Shown here: piece by piece, positions 43,810 to 53,005 of the stretch
Position numbering within the stretch: position 1 is the stretch's first letter
Layout: each line of letters begins with the position of its first letter
Assembly (NCBI GenBank): GCA_900550475.1
Contig: URSA01000005.1
Span: forward strand, 96,195-160,194
From: an uncultured Lachnospiraceae bacterium
GTDB taxonomy: Bacteria > Bacillota > Clostridia > Lachnospirales > Lachnospiraceae
Direction of reading: 5' to 3'
DNA: 64,000 nucleotides
Notes under the pieces: model-generated
Seen by the model: the letters and a program-made list of their open reading frames with translations, nothing else
What the model was told of the DNA's origin: nothing
Databases searched by the model: none
Position numbers and translations under genes: made by a program

Positions 43810-44385
43810 ATGAAACTTTTGGAGGACCGCATCCGAAAGGATGCCATAGTGAAGGAAGGAAATATTCTAAAGGTGGACAGTTTTCTGAACCATCAGATGG
43901 ACGTGGGTCTGTTTGAAGATATGGGACATGAATTCAAGCGCCTGTTCGCCGACCGCCCCATCAACAAGATTCTCACCATCGAGGCCTCCGGCATCGGCAT
44001 TGCCTGTGTCGCCGCCCAGAGCTTCCACGTTCCGGTGGTCTTTGCGAAGAAAACACAGAGTGTGAACATTGACGGTGAGGTTTATACCTCCAAGGTAGTC
44101 TCCTTTACGAAGAAGCGGGAATACGACATCATCGTTTCCAAGCGCTTCCTCTCCCCGGAGGATCATATCCTGATCATTGACGATTTTCTGGCAAACGGCT
44201 GTGCCGTTCTGGGACTGATTGATCTGATTAACGCCGCAGGTGCCACGCTGGAAGGCGTCGGCATCGCCATTGAAAAGGGCTTCCAGCAGGGCGGCAGCAT
44301 GATTCGCGAGAAGGGGATCCGGCTGGAGTCCCTTGCCATCGTGGACAGCATGGACGCCGCAACCGGTGAAATCACCTTCCGCTGA
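43810..44385 (+). CDS. xpt: Xanthine phosphoribosyltransferase
   Basis: 191 residues, full length. MKLLEDRIRKDAIVKEGNIL, SFLNHQMDVGLFEDMG, the TIEASGIGIA block and the PRPP-binding loop ILIIDDFLANGCAVLGLIDL are characteristic of Xpt. It converts xanthine and PRPP to XMP. AGAGGAGAAT lies before the ATG. Divergent from the nucleoside importer and ending 2 bp from the convergent metY gene. Unlike the B. subtilis gene it shows no purine riboswitch. Confidence 0.96.
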   Translation: MKLLEDRIRKDAIVKEGNILKVDSFLNHQMDVGLFEDMGHEFKRLFADRPINKILTIEASGIGIACVAAQSFHVPVVFAKKTQSVNIDGEVYTSKVVSFTKKREYDIIVSKRFLSPEDHILIIDDFLANGCAVLGLIDLINAAGATLEGVGIAIEKGFQQGGSMIREKGIRLESLAIVDSMDAATGEITFR

Positions 44386-44387
44386 TC

Positions 44388-45689
44388 CTAGATCGAGCGG
44401 AAAGCCTCCTCAAGATCTTCAATAATATCGTCTATATTCTCCGTTCCGATGGAAAGGCGGATGGTGTTGGGTCTGATGCCCTGCTCCAAAAGCTCCTCCT
44501 CGCTCAGCTGGGAGTGGGTGGTGGAGGCGGGATGAATCACCAGCGATTTCACATCCGCCACGTTCGCCAGAAGGGAAAACAGCTCCAGATGGTCGATAAA
44601 ATCTTTTGCCTTCTGCGCATCGCCCTTAATCTCAAAGGTGAAGATGGAGCCTCCTCCGTTGGGGAAGTACTTCCGGTACAGCGCCTGCTGTTCGGGGTCA
44701 TCGGAAACGGAAGGATGATGTACCTTCTCCACAAGGGGATGCGCATTCAGGTACTGCACCGCCTTTAGGGCGTTCTCCACATGTCTCTCCACTCTGAGGG
44801 ACAGAGTCTCCAGACCCTGTAAGAAAATGAATGCATGGAACGGTGAAAGGGTCGCACCCGTATCACGCAGCAGGATGGCGCGGATCTTGGTCACAAATGC
44901 CGCCGCTCCCACAGCCTTGGTGAAGCTGATGCCGTGATAGCTGGGATTGGGCTCTGTCAGGGAAGGGAATTTTCCGCTTGCTTCCCAGTCGAATTTTCCG
45001 CTGTCCACGATCACGCCGCCGATGGTGGTTCCGTGTCCGCCGATGAACTTGGTCGCGGAATGTACCACGATGTCCGCTCCGTAGGAGATGGGACGAACCA
45101 GATACGGTGTTGCAAAGGTATTGTCCACCACAAGCGGAATCCTGTGTGCATGGGCGATCTGCGCCAGCTTTTCAATATCTACCACATCCGAGTTGGGATT
45201 TCCCAGCGTCTCGATAAACAATGCTTTCGTATTTTCCCTGATTGCCTGCTCCACTTCCTCATAGTTGAAGGGATCCACAAAATCCGCCGTGATACCGTAC
45301 TCCGGAAGCGTGTGCGCCAACAGGTTGTAGGTGCCTCCGTAAATGTTCTTCGCCGCCACAATGTGGTCTCCCGCATGCGCCAGATTCTGGATGGTGTAGG
45401 AGATGGCTGCCGCACCGGATGCCACTGCCAGTGCTGCAACGCCGCCCTCTAGGGCTGCAATTCTCTTTTCAAACACGTCCTCCGTGGGATTGGTCAGTCT
45501 GCCGTATATGTTGCCTGCATCCGTCAGTCCGAAGCGCGCTGCCGCATGTTCGCAGTTGCGGAATACATAGGAGGACGTCTGATAGATGGGAACCGCTCTT
45601 GCGTCCGTCACCGGATCGGGCTGCTCCTGTCCTACATGAAGCTGTAATGTCTCAAATTTCAGGTTTCTCTCTGCGTAAGGTTTGCTCAT
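44388..45689 (-). CDS. metY: O-acetylhomoserine sulfhydrylase (aminocarboxypropyltransferase)
   Basis: 433 residues of the Cys/Met metabolism PLP family. FETLQLHVGQEQPDP and PIYQTSSYVFRNCEHAAARF at the N terminus and the PLP Lys in HSATKFIGGHGTTIGG are typical of MetY, as is the ending SIGTENIDDIIEDLEEAF. It makes homocysteine from O-acetylhomoserine and sulfide. Its length and N-terminal block favour MetY over the shorter MetB/MetC. It is a single-gene unit with no T-box or S-box visible in the 150 bp upstream. Confidence 0.93.
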   Translation of the reverse strand: MSKPYAERNLKFETLQLHVGQEQPDPVTDARAVPIYQTSSYVFRNCEHAAARFGLTDAGNIYGRLTNPTEDVFEKRIAALEGGVAALAVASGAAAISYTIQNLAHAGDHIVAAKNIYGGTYNLLAHTLPEYGITADFVDPFNYEEVEQAIRENTKALFIETLGNPNSDVVDIEKLAQIAHAHRIPLVVDNTFATPYLVRPISYGADIVVHSATKFIGGHGTTIGGVIVDSGKFDWEASGKFPSLTEPNPSYHGISFTKAVGAAAFVTKIRAILLRDTGATLSPFHAFIFLQGLETLSLRVERHVENALKAVQYLNAHPLVEKVHHPSVSDDPEQQALYRKYFPNGGGSIFTFEIKGDAQKAKDFIDHLELFSLLANVADVKSLVIHPASTTHSQLSEEELLEQGIRPNTIRLSIGTENIDDIIEDLEEAFRSI

Positions 45690-45819
45690 TTTCGTATCCT
45701 CTTTTCTTTCTTTTCTCTTTTTTCGTTCCTACTTTTTCTGCTCTGTCAGGTTTTAATTCCTACCTGTTTACAAGGATATTGTAGCAAGCCTTTCTCTTCC
45801 TGTCTAATACATAAAAACA

Positions 45820-45854
45820 GTGTTCGGTTATAGGCTTTACCTATAACTGAACAC
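45820..45854 (-). terminator. Terminator of the nth operon
   Basis: GTGTTCGGTTATAGG (45820-45834) pairs with CCTATAACTGAACAC (45840-45854) with one mismatch; the minus strand ends TGTTTTTATG. The stem includes the last codons of nth. Confidence 0.8.
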
Positions 45855-46482
45855 CGTTCTTTTTACAGATATCGGACAGACAGCACCGGTCGCAGTAGGG
45901 CTTCGTCCTCGCCGTACAGACGGCTCTCCCGTGATCCACCAGCCTGTGGCAGAAGCCGTTTCCCTTGTCGGGCGGCACGATCTTCCACAATGCCATCTCC
46001 ACCTTCTTGGGATCCGTCTCCCGATTCACCAGACCGATCCGGTTTGACAGCCTGATGCAGTGGGTGTCCGTCACAATGGCAGGTTTCCCGAATACATCCC
46101 CCATGATCAGGTTGGCGCTCTTTCTTCCCACGCCGGGAAGCGCCAGCAGCGCATCAAAATCCTCCGGCACCTGTCCGTTGTACCGGTCCCGCAGCTCCTT
46201 CATGCAGGCACTGATATCCCGCGCCTTGCTGCGTCCTAAGCCGCAGGGGCGCACAATCTCCTCAATCCTGTCCACATCCGCCTCAGCCAGTGCATTCACA
46301 TCCGGGAATCTGGCGTACAGCTCCTGCACCACCACATTCACCCTTGCGTCCGTACACTGCGCCGCAAGACGCACACTCACCAACAGCTTCCACGCCTCGT
46401 CATATTCAAGGGAACAGTCCGAATCCGGGTATTCCGCCTCCAGTCTCCTGATCACCTCGGCTGCAAGTTCTTTTTTTGTCAT
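45841..46482 (-). CDS. nth: Endonuclease III
   Basis: 213 residues of the HhH-GPD glycosylase fold: SVRLAAQCTDARVN, the helix-hairpin-helix LPGVGRKSANLIMGDVFG with the catalytic Lys, and the catalytic Asp in VTDTHCIRLSNRIG. A 4Fe-4S cluster is indicated by four Cys near the C terminus (C-TARTKPY-C-DR-C then C five residues later), with one more residue in the first gap than the usual six. It removes oxidised pyrimidines from DNA. The ATG at 46482 overlaps the transporter gene end by 4 bp; the longer open frame upstream is antisense-like and non-coding. Confidence 0.95.
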   Translation of the reverse strand: MTKKELAAEVIRRLEAEYPDSDCSLEYDEAWKLLVSVRLAAQCTDARVNVVVQELYARFPDVNALAEADVDRIEEIVRPCGLGRSKARDISACMKELRDRYNGQVPEDFDALLALPGVGRKSANLIMGDVFGKPAIVTDTHCIRLSNRIGLVNRETDPKKVEMALWKIVPPDKGNGFCHRLVDHGRAVCTARTKPYCDRCCLSDICKKNGVQL

Positions 46483-47417
46483 GTCCGCTCTCCCTCCGTC
46501 CTTTTGCGATCCGGCAGCTGCGCCAGAATAATGGCGGCAAAGATCAAAACGCACCCCAAAAGCTCCCTGAGTCCAAGCCTCTGATTCAGAATCAGCCAGC
46601 CCGCGATCACGGAAAACACCGATTCCAGACTCATGATCAGGGAAGCCACTGTGGGATTTAACCCGTCCTGTCCCACAATCTGCAGGGTATAGCCTACACC
46701 GCAGGAAAAAACGCCCGCATACAGAATGGCGATCCACGCTGCCGGGGTGGAAAGGTTTGCAAGCCACGCCGTCGCGCCGCCCGTACCGAAGGTCTCCGTG
46801 CAGAGCATGGGAATCACGCTGAGCAGCCCGCATACCAGAAACTGGATGCAGGACATCCGCACACCGTCCACCAGCGGAGAAAAATGATCCACCGCCAGTA
46901 TCTGCACAGCAAACAGCAGCGCACAGATTAACAGCAGAAGGTCGCTGAGCTGGAACCGCATACTGCCCGACATGCACAGCAGATACAAGCCCACAAGGGT
47001 CAGCCCGATGCCGATCCAGACCTTGAAGCCGCATTTCTTTTTTAAGAAGATTCCCAGCACGGGCACCAATAGGATATAGCATGCCGTCAGAAAGCCCGCC
47101 TTTCCCGCCGCCGTTCCCATGTAAATTCCCATCTGCTGGAAGGAGCTTGCCAGAAAGAGCACCACGCCGCAGCAGATTCCGCCCGTCCAGAGCAGCCGCC
47201 TGTCCTCCTTGGTCTTCGGTTTTCTGCTTGTCAGCTTAAGCTTGTCCAGAAGCGCGATGACAGGCAGCAGCACCGCACTGCCCACAAAGGAGCGGATGCC
47301 GTTGAAGGTAAACGGCCCCACCGCGTCTCCTCCCTCGCTCTGCGCCACAAAGGCAATACCCCAGATCAATGCCGTGATAACCAGTAATATGGAATTTCTG
47401 ATCTGTTTTCTCTTCAT
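46479..47417 (-). CDS. EamA/DMT-family transporter
   Basis: 312 residues with ten hydrophobic segments in two EamA repeats: SILLVITALIWGIAFVAQ, AFTFNGIRSF-like start of repeat one, and TVASLIMSLESVFSVIAGW in repeat two. Such proteins export amino acids or other metabolites; the substrate cannot be told. It starts 15 bp after the Tet-NYN fusion gene and overlaps nth by 4 bp, so the three form one transcription unit. Confidence 0.9.
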   Translation of the reverse strand: MKRKQIRNSILLVITALIWGIAFVAQSEGGDAVGPFTFNGIRSFVGSAVLLPVIALLDKLKLTSRKPKTKEDRRLLWTGGICCGVVLFLASSFQQMGIYMGTAAGKAGFLTACYILLVPVLGIFLKKKCGFKVWIGIGLTLVGLYLLCMSGSMRFQLSDLLLLICALLFAVQILAVDHFSPLVDGVRMSCIQFLVCGLLSVIPMLCTETFGTGGATAWLANLSTPAAWIAILYAGVFSCGVGYTLQIVGQDGLNPTVASLIMSLESVFSVIAGWLILNQRLGLRELLGCVLIFAAIILAQLPDRKRTEGERT

Positions 47418-47432
47418 GTCCTTCGTTCCTCG

Positions 47433-50012
47433 TCACATATATTTTTCCCGGAAATTCTCTTTTTCCCGCAGAATTTCTTCCTTAAGATCACGGGAGGAAA
47501 GGAGATTGCAGCCCTGTCCCCTGATGATAAGCTGCTCCAGCCCGTCCGAGGTTGCCACCGTCACCCGGTACTTCCGGCTGTTTTCGTGTGCAAACTTCTC
47601 AATGAACATATCGGCGGTCTCCGCCTCCTTCGTATACACCACCTGAATGTTGTGGTAGGTAAATACCTCCGTCACATGTCCCTCGATCCGGTAGGCGTCA
47701 AACACCAGCATCAGCCGGCAGCCCTTCATCGCCTGATAATCGCAGAGGATATCCATCAGCCGTCCTCTGGCTCCGTCCAGACTCACCTTCGCCAGATCGC
47801 TCAGCTCGTCCCACGCAAAGATCACGTTATACCCATCTACCAGAAGATACTCATCCTGCTTGGGCGTCGGGACAAAATGCGTGGTACCGGCAGGAACGGG
47901 CGTCGTCCTTTTTCTCCGGTATATGCCCTTTCTCGCCTCTTCTCCGCGCCGGTTTGCATGGGTCGCCTGCTGCAGGATCAGGTCGATTTCCTCTGTTCCC
48001 AGCGCCAGATCCCGCTCCTCTGCCGGATTCCTGCGAAGGGGTCTTTTCAGAAGAAGCTCCCCATTGTCCGCATCCTCGGCACTCTCCTCACCCTCATCCG
48101 GCTCCTCCACCGGCACATGGGCATGCGCCTTCACCTCATACCACGGCACCACATAGCCCGCACCGTGGGAGCAGAAGACCGAGCCGGAAGGCTGTTCCGG
48201 ATCCCTCTCCGGATCGTATGTGCTCTGCGCAAGCACCGTCTCAGCATCATGGCAGGGATAATAGCCTTTCAGGGTACAGGACATCCTGCCCAATCCTCCC
48301 GTGTACGCCTGCAGCTCCTGCTGATACCCCTGCAGCGCCGACACCGGAATAAGCCCCTTAAGCACCGCCGTCCCGTTTTCCGTAAGCGGCAGCTCCATCT
48401 TGCCGCTGCGCCGCTCCATATCCGTCATTGCCTTACCAAGAAAGCGCTCCGGCATGGAAAGGGTAAAGGCATAGTAGGGCTCCAAAAGCTGCGAGTGCCC
48501 TTCCATCAGTCCCTGCCGCAGTGCCCTTCGCGCCGCCTGTCCGAAATCTCCGCCCTCCGTGTGCTTGGTGTGCGCACGGCCGGACAGCAGGGTGACCCTG
48601 ACATCGGTGAGGGGCGCACCCAGAAGAACGCCCCGCGGCTCCCTCTCCTCCAACTGCCCCAGAATCAGGCGCTGCCAGTTGCCCGCAAGCGCCTCCTCCC
48701 TGCAGGCGGTGTCATAGGTGATGCCGCTCTCCGGCTCTCCCGGCTCCAACAGAAGATGCACCTCCGCATAGTGTCGCAGGGGTTCAAAATGCCCTACACC
48801 CACCACGGGCTGCGTCAGTGTCTCTTTATACATCACACTGCCCTCTGCAAAGGAAACCTCCAGTCCGAAGCGCTGGCAGAGCAGGTGGCGCAGCACCTCA
48901 AGCTGCACCTCTCCCATGATGCACACCTGAATTTCCCTAAGCGCCTCCTGCCACACAACACGGAGCTGGGGCTCCTCTTCCTCCAACAGCCGCAGCTTCG
49001 GAAGCACCGCCGCAGCATCAATCCCCTCGGGGAGCAGCATGCGGTAGGAAAAGACCGGTTCCAGAACCGGCAGCACACCGCACTCCTCCTCTCCGAGCCC
49101 CTGTCCGGGTATGGTCTGCACCGGTCCGGTCACCGCACAGATTTCCCCTGCGGAAGCCTCCGTCACCGTCTCGTAATGCTCCCCGGAATACAGCCGGATC
49201 TGGTTGATTTTCTCTCCGCCAACCATTTCCCTCACCCGCAGCACACCGCCCGTAATCTTGAGCCATGTCAGGCGGTTCTGCTGCCCGTCCCGGGTAATCT
49301 TGTAAACCCTCGCGCCGAACGCCTCCGCCCGCTCAGGTTCCTCCGCGTAGGCATCAATTCCGCAAAGCAGCTCCTCCACGCCCAAAAGGCGCAGCGCCGC
49401 CCCGAAAAAGCAAGGGTACAGCTTTCGTTCTGCGATCATTTCCGCTATTTTTTCTTTTGCCACACACCCCTCTGCCAGAAACTGCTCCAGCGCTCCCTCA
49501 TCGCAGACCGCCACATTTTCCGCAAACGCCGTCCCGGACTGCTCCGTAAAATCCACACAGGCGGCATCCAGCTCCCGCTGCAATTCCGACAGCAGAAGCT
49601 CCTTGTCCGTCCCCTGCTGATCCATCTTGTTCATAAAAACAAACACCGGCACCTCATAGCGCTTCAACAGCTTCCAGAGCGTGCGGGTGTGCGCCTGCAC
49701 GCCGTCAGCGCCGTTCACTACCAGTATGGCATAATCCAGCACCTGCAGGGTGCGCTCCATCTCCGCGGAAAAATCCACATGCCCCGGCGTGTCCAGCAGC
49801 ACGATCTGTGTGTCCCTCCACGAGAAACGAGCCTGCTTGGAAAATATGGTAATTCCCCTTGCACGCTCCATCTCATCCGTATCCAGAAACGCATCCCTGT
49901 TGTCCACTCTGCCCAGCTTGCGGATACTTCCCCCAAGGTAGAGCATCGCCTCCGATAAAGTTGTCTTTCCCGCATCCACATGCGCCAGTATTCCGATTAC
50001 AAGTTTTTTCAT
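47433..50012 (-). CDS. Tet(M)-like ribosomal GTPase fused to a YacP/Rae1-type NYN ribonuclease domain
   Basis: 859 residues. Residues 1-640 follow tetracycline ribosomal-protection proteins and EF-G: G1 AHVDAGKTT, G2 RGITI, G3 DTPGHVDF, G4 NKMDQQ, then domains II-V (LLLEPGEPESGITYDTACRE, the domain V CTLKGYYPCHDAETV). A charged linker (about 640-719) leads to a NYN domain at 720-859 with the acidic residues of a PIN-like nuclease: VDGYNVI, LVFDAY, TKEAETADMFIE, VATSDGLEQL. B. subtilis Rae1 (YacP) is a ribosome-associated endoribonuclease acting in the A site, where Tet(M)-type proteins also bind. The fusion suggests a ribosome-rescue or mRNA-cleavage factor rather than a plain resistance protein. 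Followed by EamA and nth. Confidence 0.92.
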   Translation of the reverse strand: MKKLVIGILAHVDAGKTTLSEAMLYLGGSIRKLGRVDNRDAFLDTDEMERARGITIFSKQARFSWRDTQIVLLDTPGHVDFSAEMERTLQVLDYAILVVNGADGVQAHTRTLWKLLKRYEVPVFVFMNKMDQQGTDKELLLSELQRELDAACVDFTEQSGTAFAENVAVCDEGALEQFLAEGCVAKEKIAEMIAERKLYPCFFGAALRLLGVEELLCGIDAYAEEPERAEAFGARVYKITRDGQQNRLTWLKITGGVLRVREMVGGEKINQIRLYSGEHYETVTEASAGEICAVTGPVQTIPGQGLGEEECGVLPVLEPVFSYRMLLPEGIDAAAVLPKLRLLEEEEPQLRVVWQEALREIQVCIMGEVQLEVLRHLLCQRFGLEVSFAEGSVMYKETLTQPVVGVGHFEPLRHYAEVHLLLEPGEPESGITYDTACREEALAGNWQRLILGQLEEREPRGVLLGAPLTDVRVTLLSGRAHTKHTEGGDFGQAARRALRQGLMEGHSQLLEPYYAFTLSMPERFLGKAMTDMERRSGKMELPLTENGTAVLKGLIPVSALQGYQQELQAYTGGLGRMSCTLKGYYPCHDAETVLAQSTYDPERDPEQPSGSVFCSHGAGYVVPWYEVKAHAHVPVEEPDEGEESAEDADNGELLLKRPLRRNPAEERDLALGTEEIDLILQQATHANRRGEEARKGIYRRKRTTPVPAGTTHFVPTPKQDEYLLVDGYNVIFAWDELSDLAKVSLDGARGRLMDILCDYQAMKGCRLMLVFDAYRIEGHVTEVFTYHNIQVVYTKEAETADMFIEKFAHENSRKYRVTVATSDGLEQLIIRGQGCNLLSSRDLKEEILREKENFREKYM

Positions 50013-50099
50013 AGCAGACCCATTATACTACTTTCTCTGCCGCGAGACCAGTCTCTATCGCATTTGTCTCTTTGACTTTTTATTCCATCCTGCAACACC

Positions 50100-51905
50100 T
50101 CACACCCCCGGTATGCTCCCGCTCACGCACAGTGCGCCGAAGCCCACCCGCTCATTGGGATACACGGACTCCCCCCGCAGGGGCGCCGCGCCTCTGCGCA
50201 GATACGCCTTCACCTTCTCCCCATAGAGAAAGGGATCATTCCCCCGGACGATGCCCCATTCCATGAGTAGCGCTGCCGCACCCGTGACAAACGGCGTGGC
50301 ATAGGAGGTTCCGCTCGCAGAAAGATAACCGCCGCCCACCCCCGGCACCATGATGTTCACACCCGGCGCCACCAGATCCGGCTTTACAATGCCGCCCGCC
50401 AAAAGCCCCACCGTCCTGTCCGCATACACATACCCCCTGCCCGAAAAGTCGGCATAGGATTCATAAACGCTGTTGTATGCCCCCACTGTGACCACCTTCT
50501 GCGCCGTGGAGGGAATGGTCAGCGTCACGCTCGGATTCGGCGTCAGAAAGCGCGTGTTCGTCCCCCGCACGCTTCCGGTTGGGAGGTAAAAGAAATACTG
50601 CCCGGTCACCACCGACACCGTCTCCAGTTCAAATGTCCAGATTCCTGCCGGCAGATAGCTACCCTCCGGAAGCAGATCAAAATACACCTCCTGAGTAACG
50701 GCATACGGCGTGGGCTGTCCCAGATAGATGAGGATGACCGCGCCGTCCATCCGCACCACCTGTTTGCCGGCCTCCGCCTCCGGAAGTGTCTGCACCGCTC
50801 CGCTTGGCCCCCGCAGGCGCACCCGGTAACGATCCACATAGTTTTTCCACAGCTGCACATTGAGAGCAGTCTCGTATTCCCCCACAGCAAGCTCCGTGTA
50901 GGCACGCTGCCCCGCGCCTCCCGCCACGGAAAAGCTGCCCTGCACATGCCCGGCCGAAGCACCCTCGTTTCCGCTTCCCACACAGATCACGTTTCTTCCG
51001 ATCTCGGAGATATTATCCAAAAAGCGCTCCAAAAGAGAGCTTCCGTCATGGGCACCGTAGGTGTTTCCGAAGCTTAAATTGATCGCTACCGGCATCGCAA
51101 GCTCCTGCGCCTTTCTCACCACATAGGTGAGGGCGCGCATCAGCTCCGTGGTGCGCGGAAAGGCATTTTCACCGGGCACGCCCAGCTTCACGATCAACAG
51201 CTCACTCCCCGGCGCAACGCCCTCGTAGCTGCCCTCAAGTCCGTTCCCCTCAGACGATGCCGGGGAGTCCCCCGCCGCAATCGCCGCAACCGCCGTGCCA
51301 TGCCCGCTCACATCCGTGCTCGGCACCAGCCGGAAGCCTTCAGCGGCTCCCACGGCAAGGGCTTCGTTGATCTGTGCCGCCGTAAACTCTGCGCCTGTGA
51401 GAAACCCCGCCGGGGGAGAAAGCCCCTCCCGCCCCGCCGTATCCGTGGTCTGATCCCAGAGATAACGGATTCTTGTTGTGCCGTCCGCCCTTCGGAACAG
51501 CCTGCTCCGGTAAGCGATTCCCGAATCAATGACCGCAATAAGGATGCCGTTTCCCGTCAGATAGGGCGGTCTCACCGTGACAGGTGTGATGCAGGATGCC
51601 TCCTTGCCTTCCGCCACCGCAAAAAACAGCCGCTTCGGCTTTTCCACATACTCGATCTGCGGCAATGCTGCCATCGCATCCACAAGCCCTTCCGGCACGT
51701 TTAAAATGGCGTAGCCCGCAATCAGCTCCTCCACACCGATTCCCTGCGCCGGTAACCCAGACAGGTCGCCGTTGTACTTGACAATGACCTCCCATGACCG
51801 CCCTGTCTCCTCATATCCCACATTCAGATTGAGGGATTTTTCCCTCTGCGCAAGCGGCGTTTCTATGGCAAGATTCAATAAATTCTCCAGCTTCTGATTG
51901 TCCAT
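50100..51905 (-). CDS. S8 subtilisin-like peptidase, Csp-like
   Basis: 601 residues with an intact triad: Asp in LIAVIDSGIAYR, His in DVSGHGTAVAAIAAG, Ser in LSASGTSYATPFVTGAAALL. An N-terminal prodomain of about 100 residues precedes the catalytic domain, and an insert of about 150 residues before the Ser looks like the jelly-roll domain of clostridial Csp germination proteases. There is no signal peptide. The ATG at 51905 follows GGGGGAAAG; 13 upstream codons are unlikely. It could be a spore-germination protease or a general Csp-like enzyme. It stands alone, divergent from an AraC gene. Confidence 0.9.
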   Translation of the reverse strand: MDNQKLENLLNLAIETPLAQREKSLNLNVGYEETGRSWEVIVKYNGDLSGLPAQGIGVEELIAGYAILNVPEGLVDAMAALPQIEYVEKPKRLFFAVAEGKEASCITPVTVRPPYLTGNGILIAVIDSGIAYRSRLFRRADGTTRIRYLWDQTTDTAGREGLSPPAGFLTGAEFTAAQINEALAVGAAEGFRLVPSTDVSGHGTAVAAIAAGDSPASSEGNGLEGSYEGVAPGSELLIVKLGVPGENAFPRTTELMRALTYVVRKAQELAMPVAINLSFGNTYGAHDGSSLLERFLDNISEIGRNVICVGSGNEGASAGHVQGSFSVAGGAGQRAYTELAVGEYETALNVQLWKNYVDRYRVRLRGPSGAVQTLPEAEAGKQVVRMDGAVILIYLGQPTPYAVTQEVYFDLLPEGSYLPAGIWTFELETVSVVTGQYFFYLPTGSVRGTNTRFLTPNPSVTLTIPSTAQKVVTVGAYNSVYESYADFSGRGYVYADRTVGLLAGGIVKPDLVAPGVNIMVPGVGGGYLSASGTSYATPFVTGAAALLMEWGIVRGNDPFLYGEKVKAYLRRGAAPLRGESVYPNERVGFGALCVSGSIPGV

Positions 51906-52013
51906 ATGCTCTTTCCCCCACACTATGTTATGCACTGTGTACATAGTCTGCTATTGACCAAACCGGGAATTTATACTACCATGAACTCATAAAATTATGT
52001 GTAAGAGGTGCAT

Positions 52014-53000
52014 ATGAAAAAACAAGACCTGTATCCGGAGGATACAGACCCAAAGGAAGAGATACCCAAGCGGGACAGGGATTCCCTTGTCCGCACCTAT
52101 GTAAAAAATGAGGAGTTTCCCGTCAGCGGATACCATCTGGATTTTGCCAAGCTATATATGAATATTGTCCGCTGGCAGTGGCATGAGGAAGTGGAGTTTT
52201 TCCTGATTGAATCCGGGGAGGCATGCCTGAAGCTGCCTGACCGCAGGATCATGCTGCACCGGGGGGACGGCGCCTTCATCAACCAGAACCAGCTCCACTC
52301 CATTCACTCCGTGGGGGAGCATTTCTGTACTGCCCGGGTGCTGAAATTTCATCCCTCCCTGCTGTTTGGATATGGACACACACAGCTCTCCGTCAAATAC
52401 CTGACGCCGGTGTTATCCTCCCCGGCGCTTCATTACCTGCCCTTAAAGCAGGACGACCCCGAGGTTCTGCCCGTTCTTCGTCTGATCGAGGCGGGCGTCT
52501 CCTGCTGTATCCGCGGCGATTTCGGCTATGAGCTTGAGGCGAAAAGCCTGCTCTGCCAGCTCTGGTACGAGCTGCTGGTTCTGTTTCGGATCGACCGTCT
52601 CGGCGTGGCGCCCCAGCAGCCCCAGTCCAATGTGGACAGTGAGCGAACCAAACGCGCCATCCTTTTTATAGAGGAAAAGCATATGGAGCCCATCACGCTG
52701 GAGGAGATTGCCGACTCCATTCATGTCAGCAAGAGCGAATGCTGCCGTTGTTTTCAGCGCGCTCTGGGGCTTACCCCCTTTGAGTATCTGATGAAGTACC
52801 GGATCTTTGAATCTACCAGAAAAATGATGCGCGGCAGCGCCGAGGCTGACTCCATTGCCGACCTTGCCGCCTCCGTGGGCTTCAACAGTCCAAGCTACTA
52901 CAACAAGCTGTTTCGCAAATACTTGAACTGCACGCCAACAGAGTACAAAAAAACGTTGCAGAACGGCAACGCTTTTGCTTCGGAGTTTTCGCCCGAATAA
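52014..53000 (+). CDS. AraC-family transcriptional regulator
   Basis: 328 residues: an N-terminal cupin (RWQWHEEVEFFLIESGEACL, MLHRGDGAFINQNQLHSI) and a C-terminal double helix-turn-helix (LEEIADSIHVSKSECCRCFQ and IADLAASVGFNSPSYYNKLF followed by KYLNCTPTEYKK). The ATG at 52014 follows AGAGGTG. It may regulate the divergent peptidase gene or genes elsewhere; the ligand is unknown. It ends 5 bp from the convergent aminopeptidase gene. Confidence 0.9.
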   Translation: MKKQDLYPEDTDPKEEIPKRDRDSLVRTYVKNEEFPVSGYHLDFAKLYMNIVRWQWHEEVEFFLIESGEACLKLPDRRIMLHRGDGAFINQNQLHSIHSVGEHFCTARVLKFHPSLLFGYGHTQLSVKYLTPVLSSPALHYLPLKQDDPEVLPVLRLIEAGVSCCIRGDFGYELEAKSLLCQLWYELLVLFRIDRLGVAPQQPQSNVDSERTKRAILFIEEKHMEPITLEEIADSIHVSKSECCRCFQRALGLTPFEYLMKYRIFESTRKMMRGSAEADSIADLAASVGFNSPSYYNKLFRKYLNCTPTEYKKTLQNGNAFASEFSPE

Positions 53001-53005
53001 TATTC

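Noticed and set aside
45690..45840. T-box or S-box leader for metY
   Set aside because: The spacer is short and no T-box, specifier or SAM riboswitch core is visible.
46483..47082. N-terminal extension of endonuclease III
   Set aside because: The frame stays open upstream of 46482, but this part is antisense-free overlap with the EamA gene in another frame; endonuclease III motifs begin at the ATG at 46482.
47586..49958. A 790-codon plus-strand open frame opposite the Tet-NYN gene
   Set aside because: It is a by-product of GC-rich codon use on the coding strand; its translation is rich in His, Leu, Arg and Gln without domains, and the minus-strand gene has clear motifs throughout.
47433..50012. 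Plain acquired tetracycline-resistance gene
   Set aside because: The G domains fit, but the extra NYN domain, the housekeeping operon context and matching base composition argue against a recently acquired tet gene.
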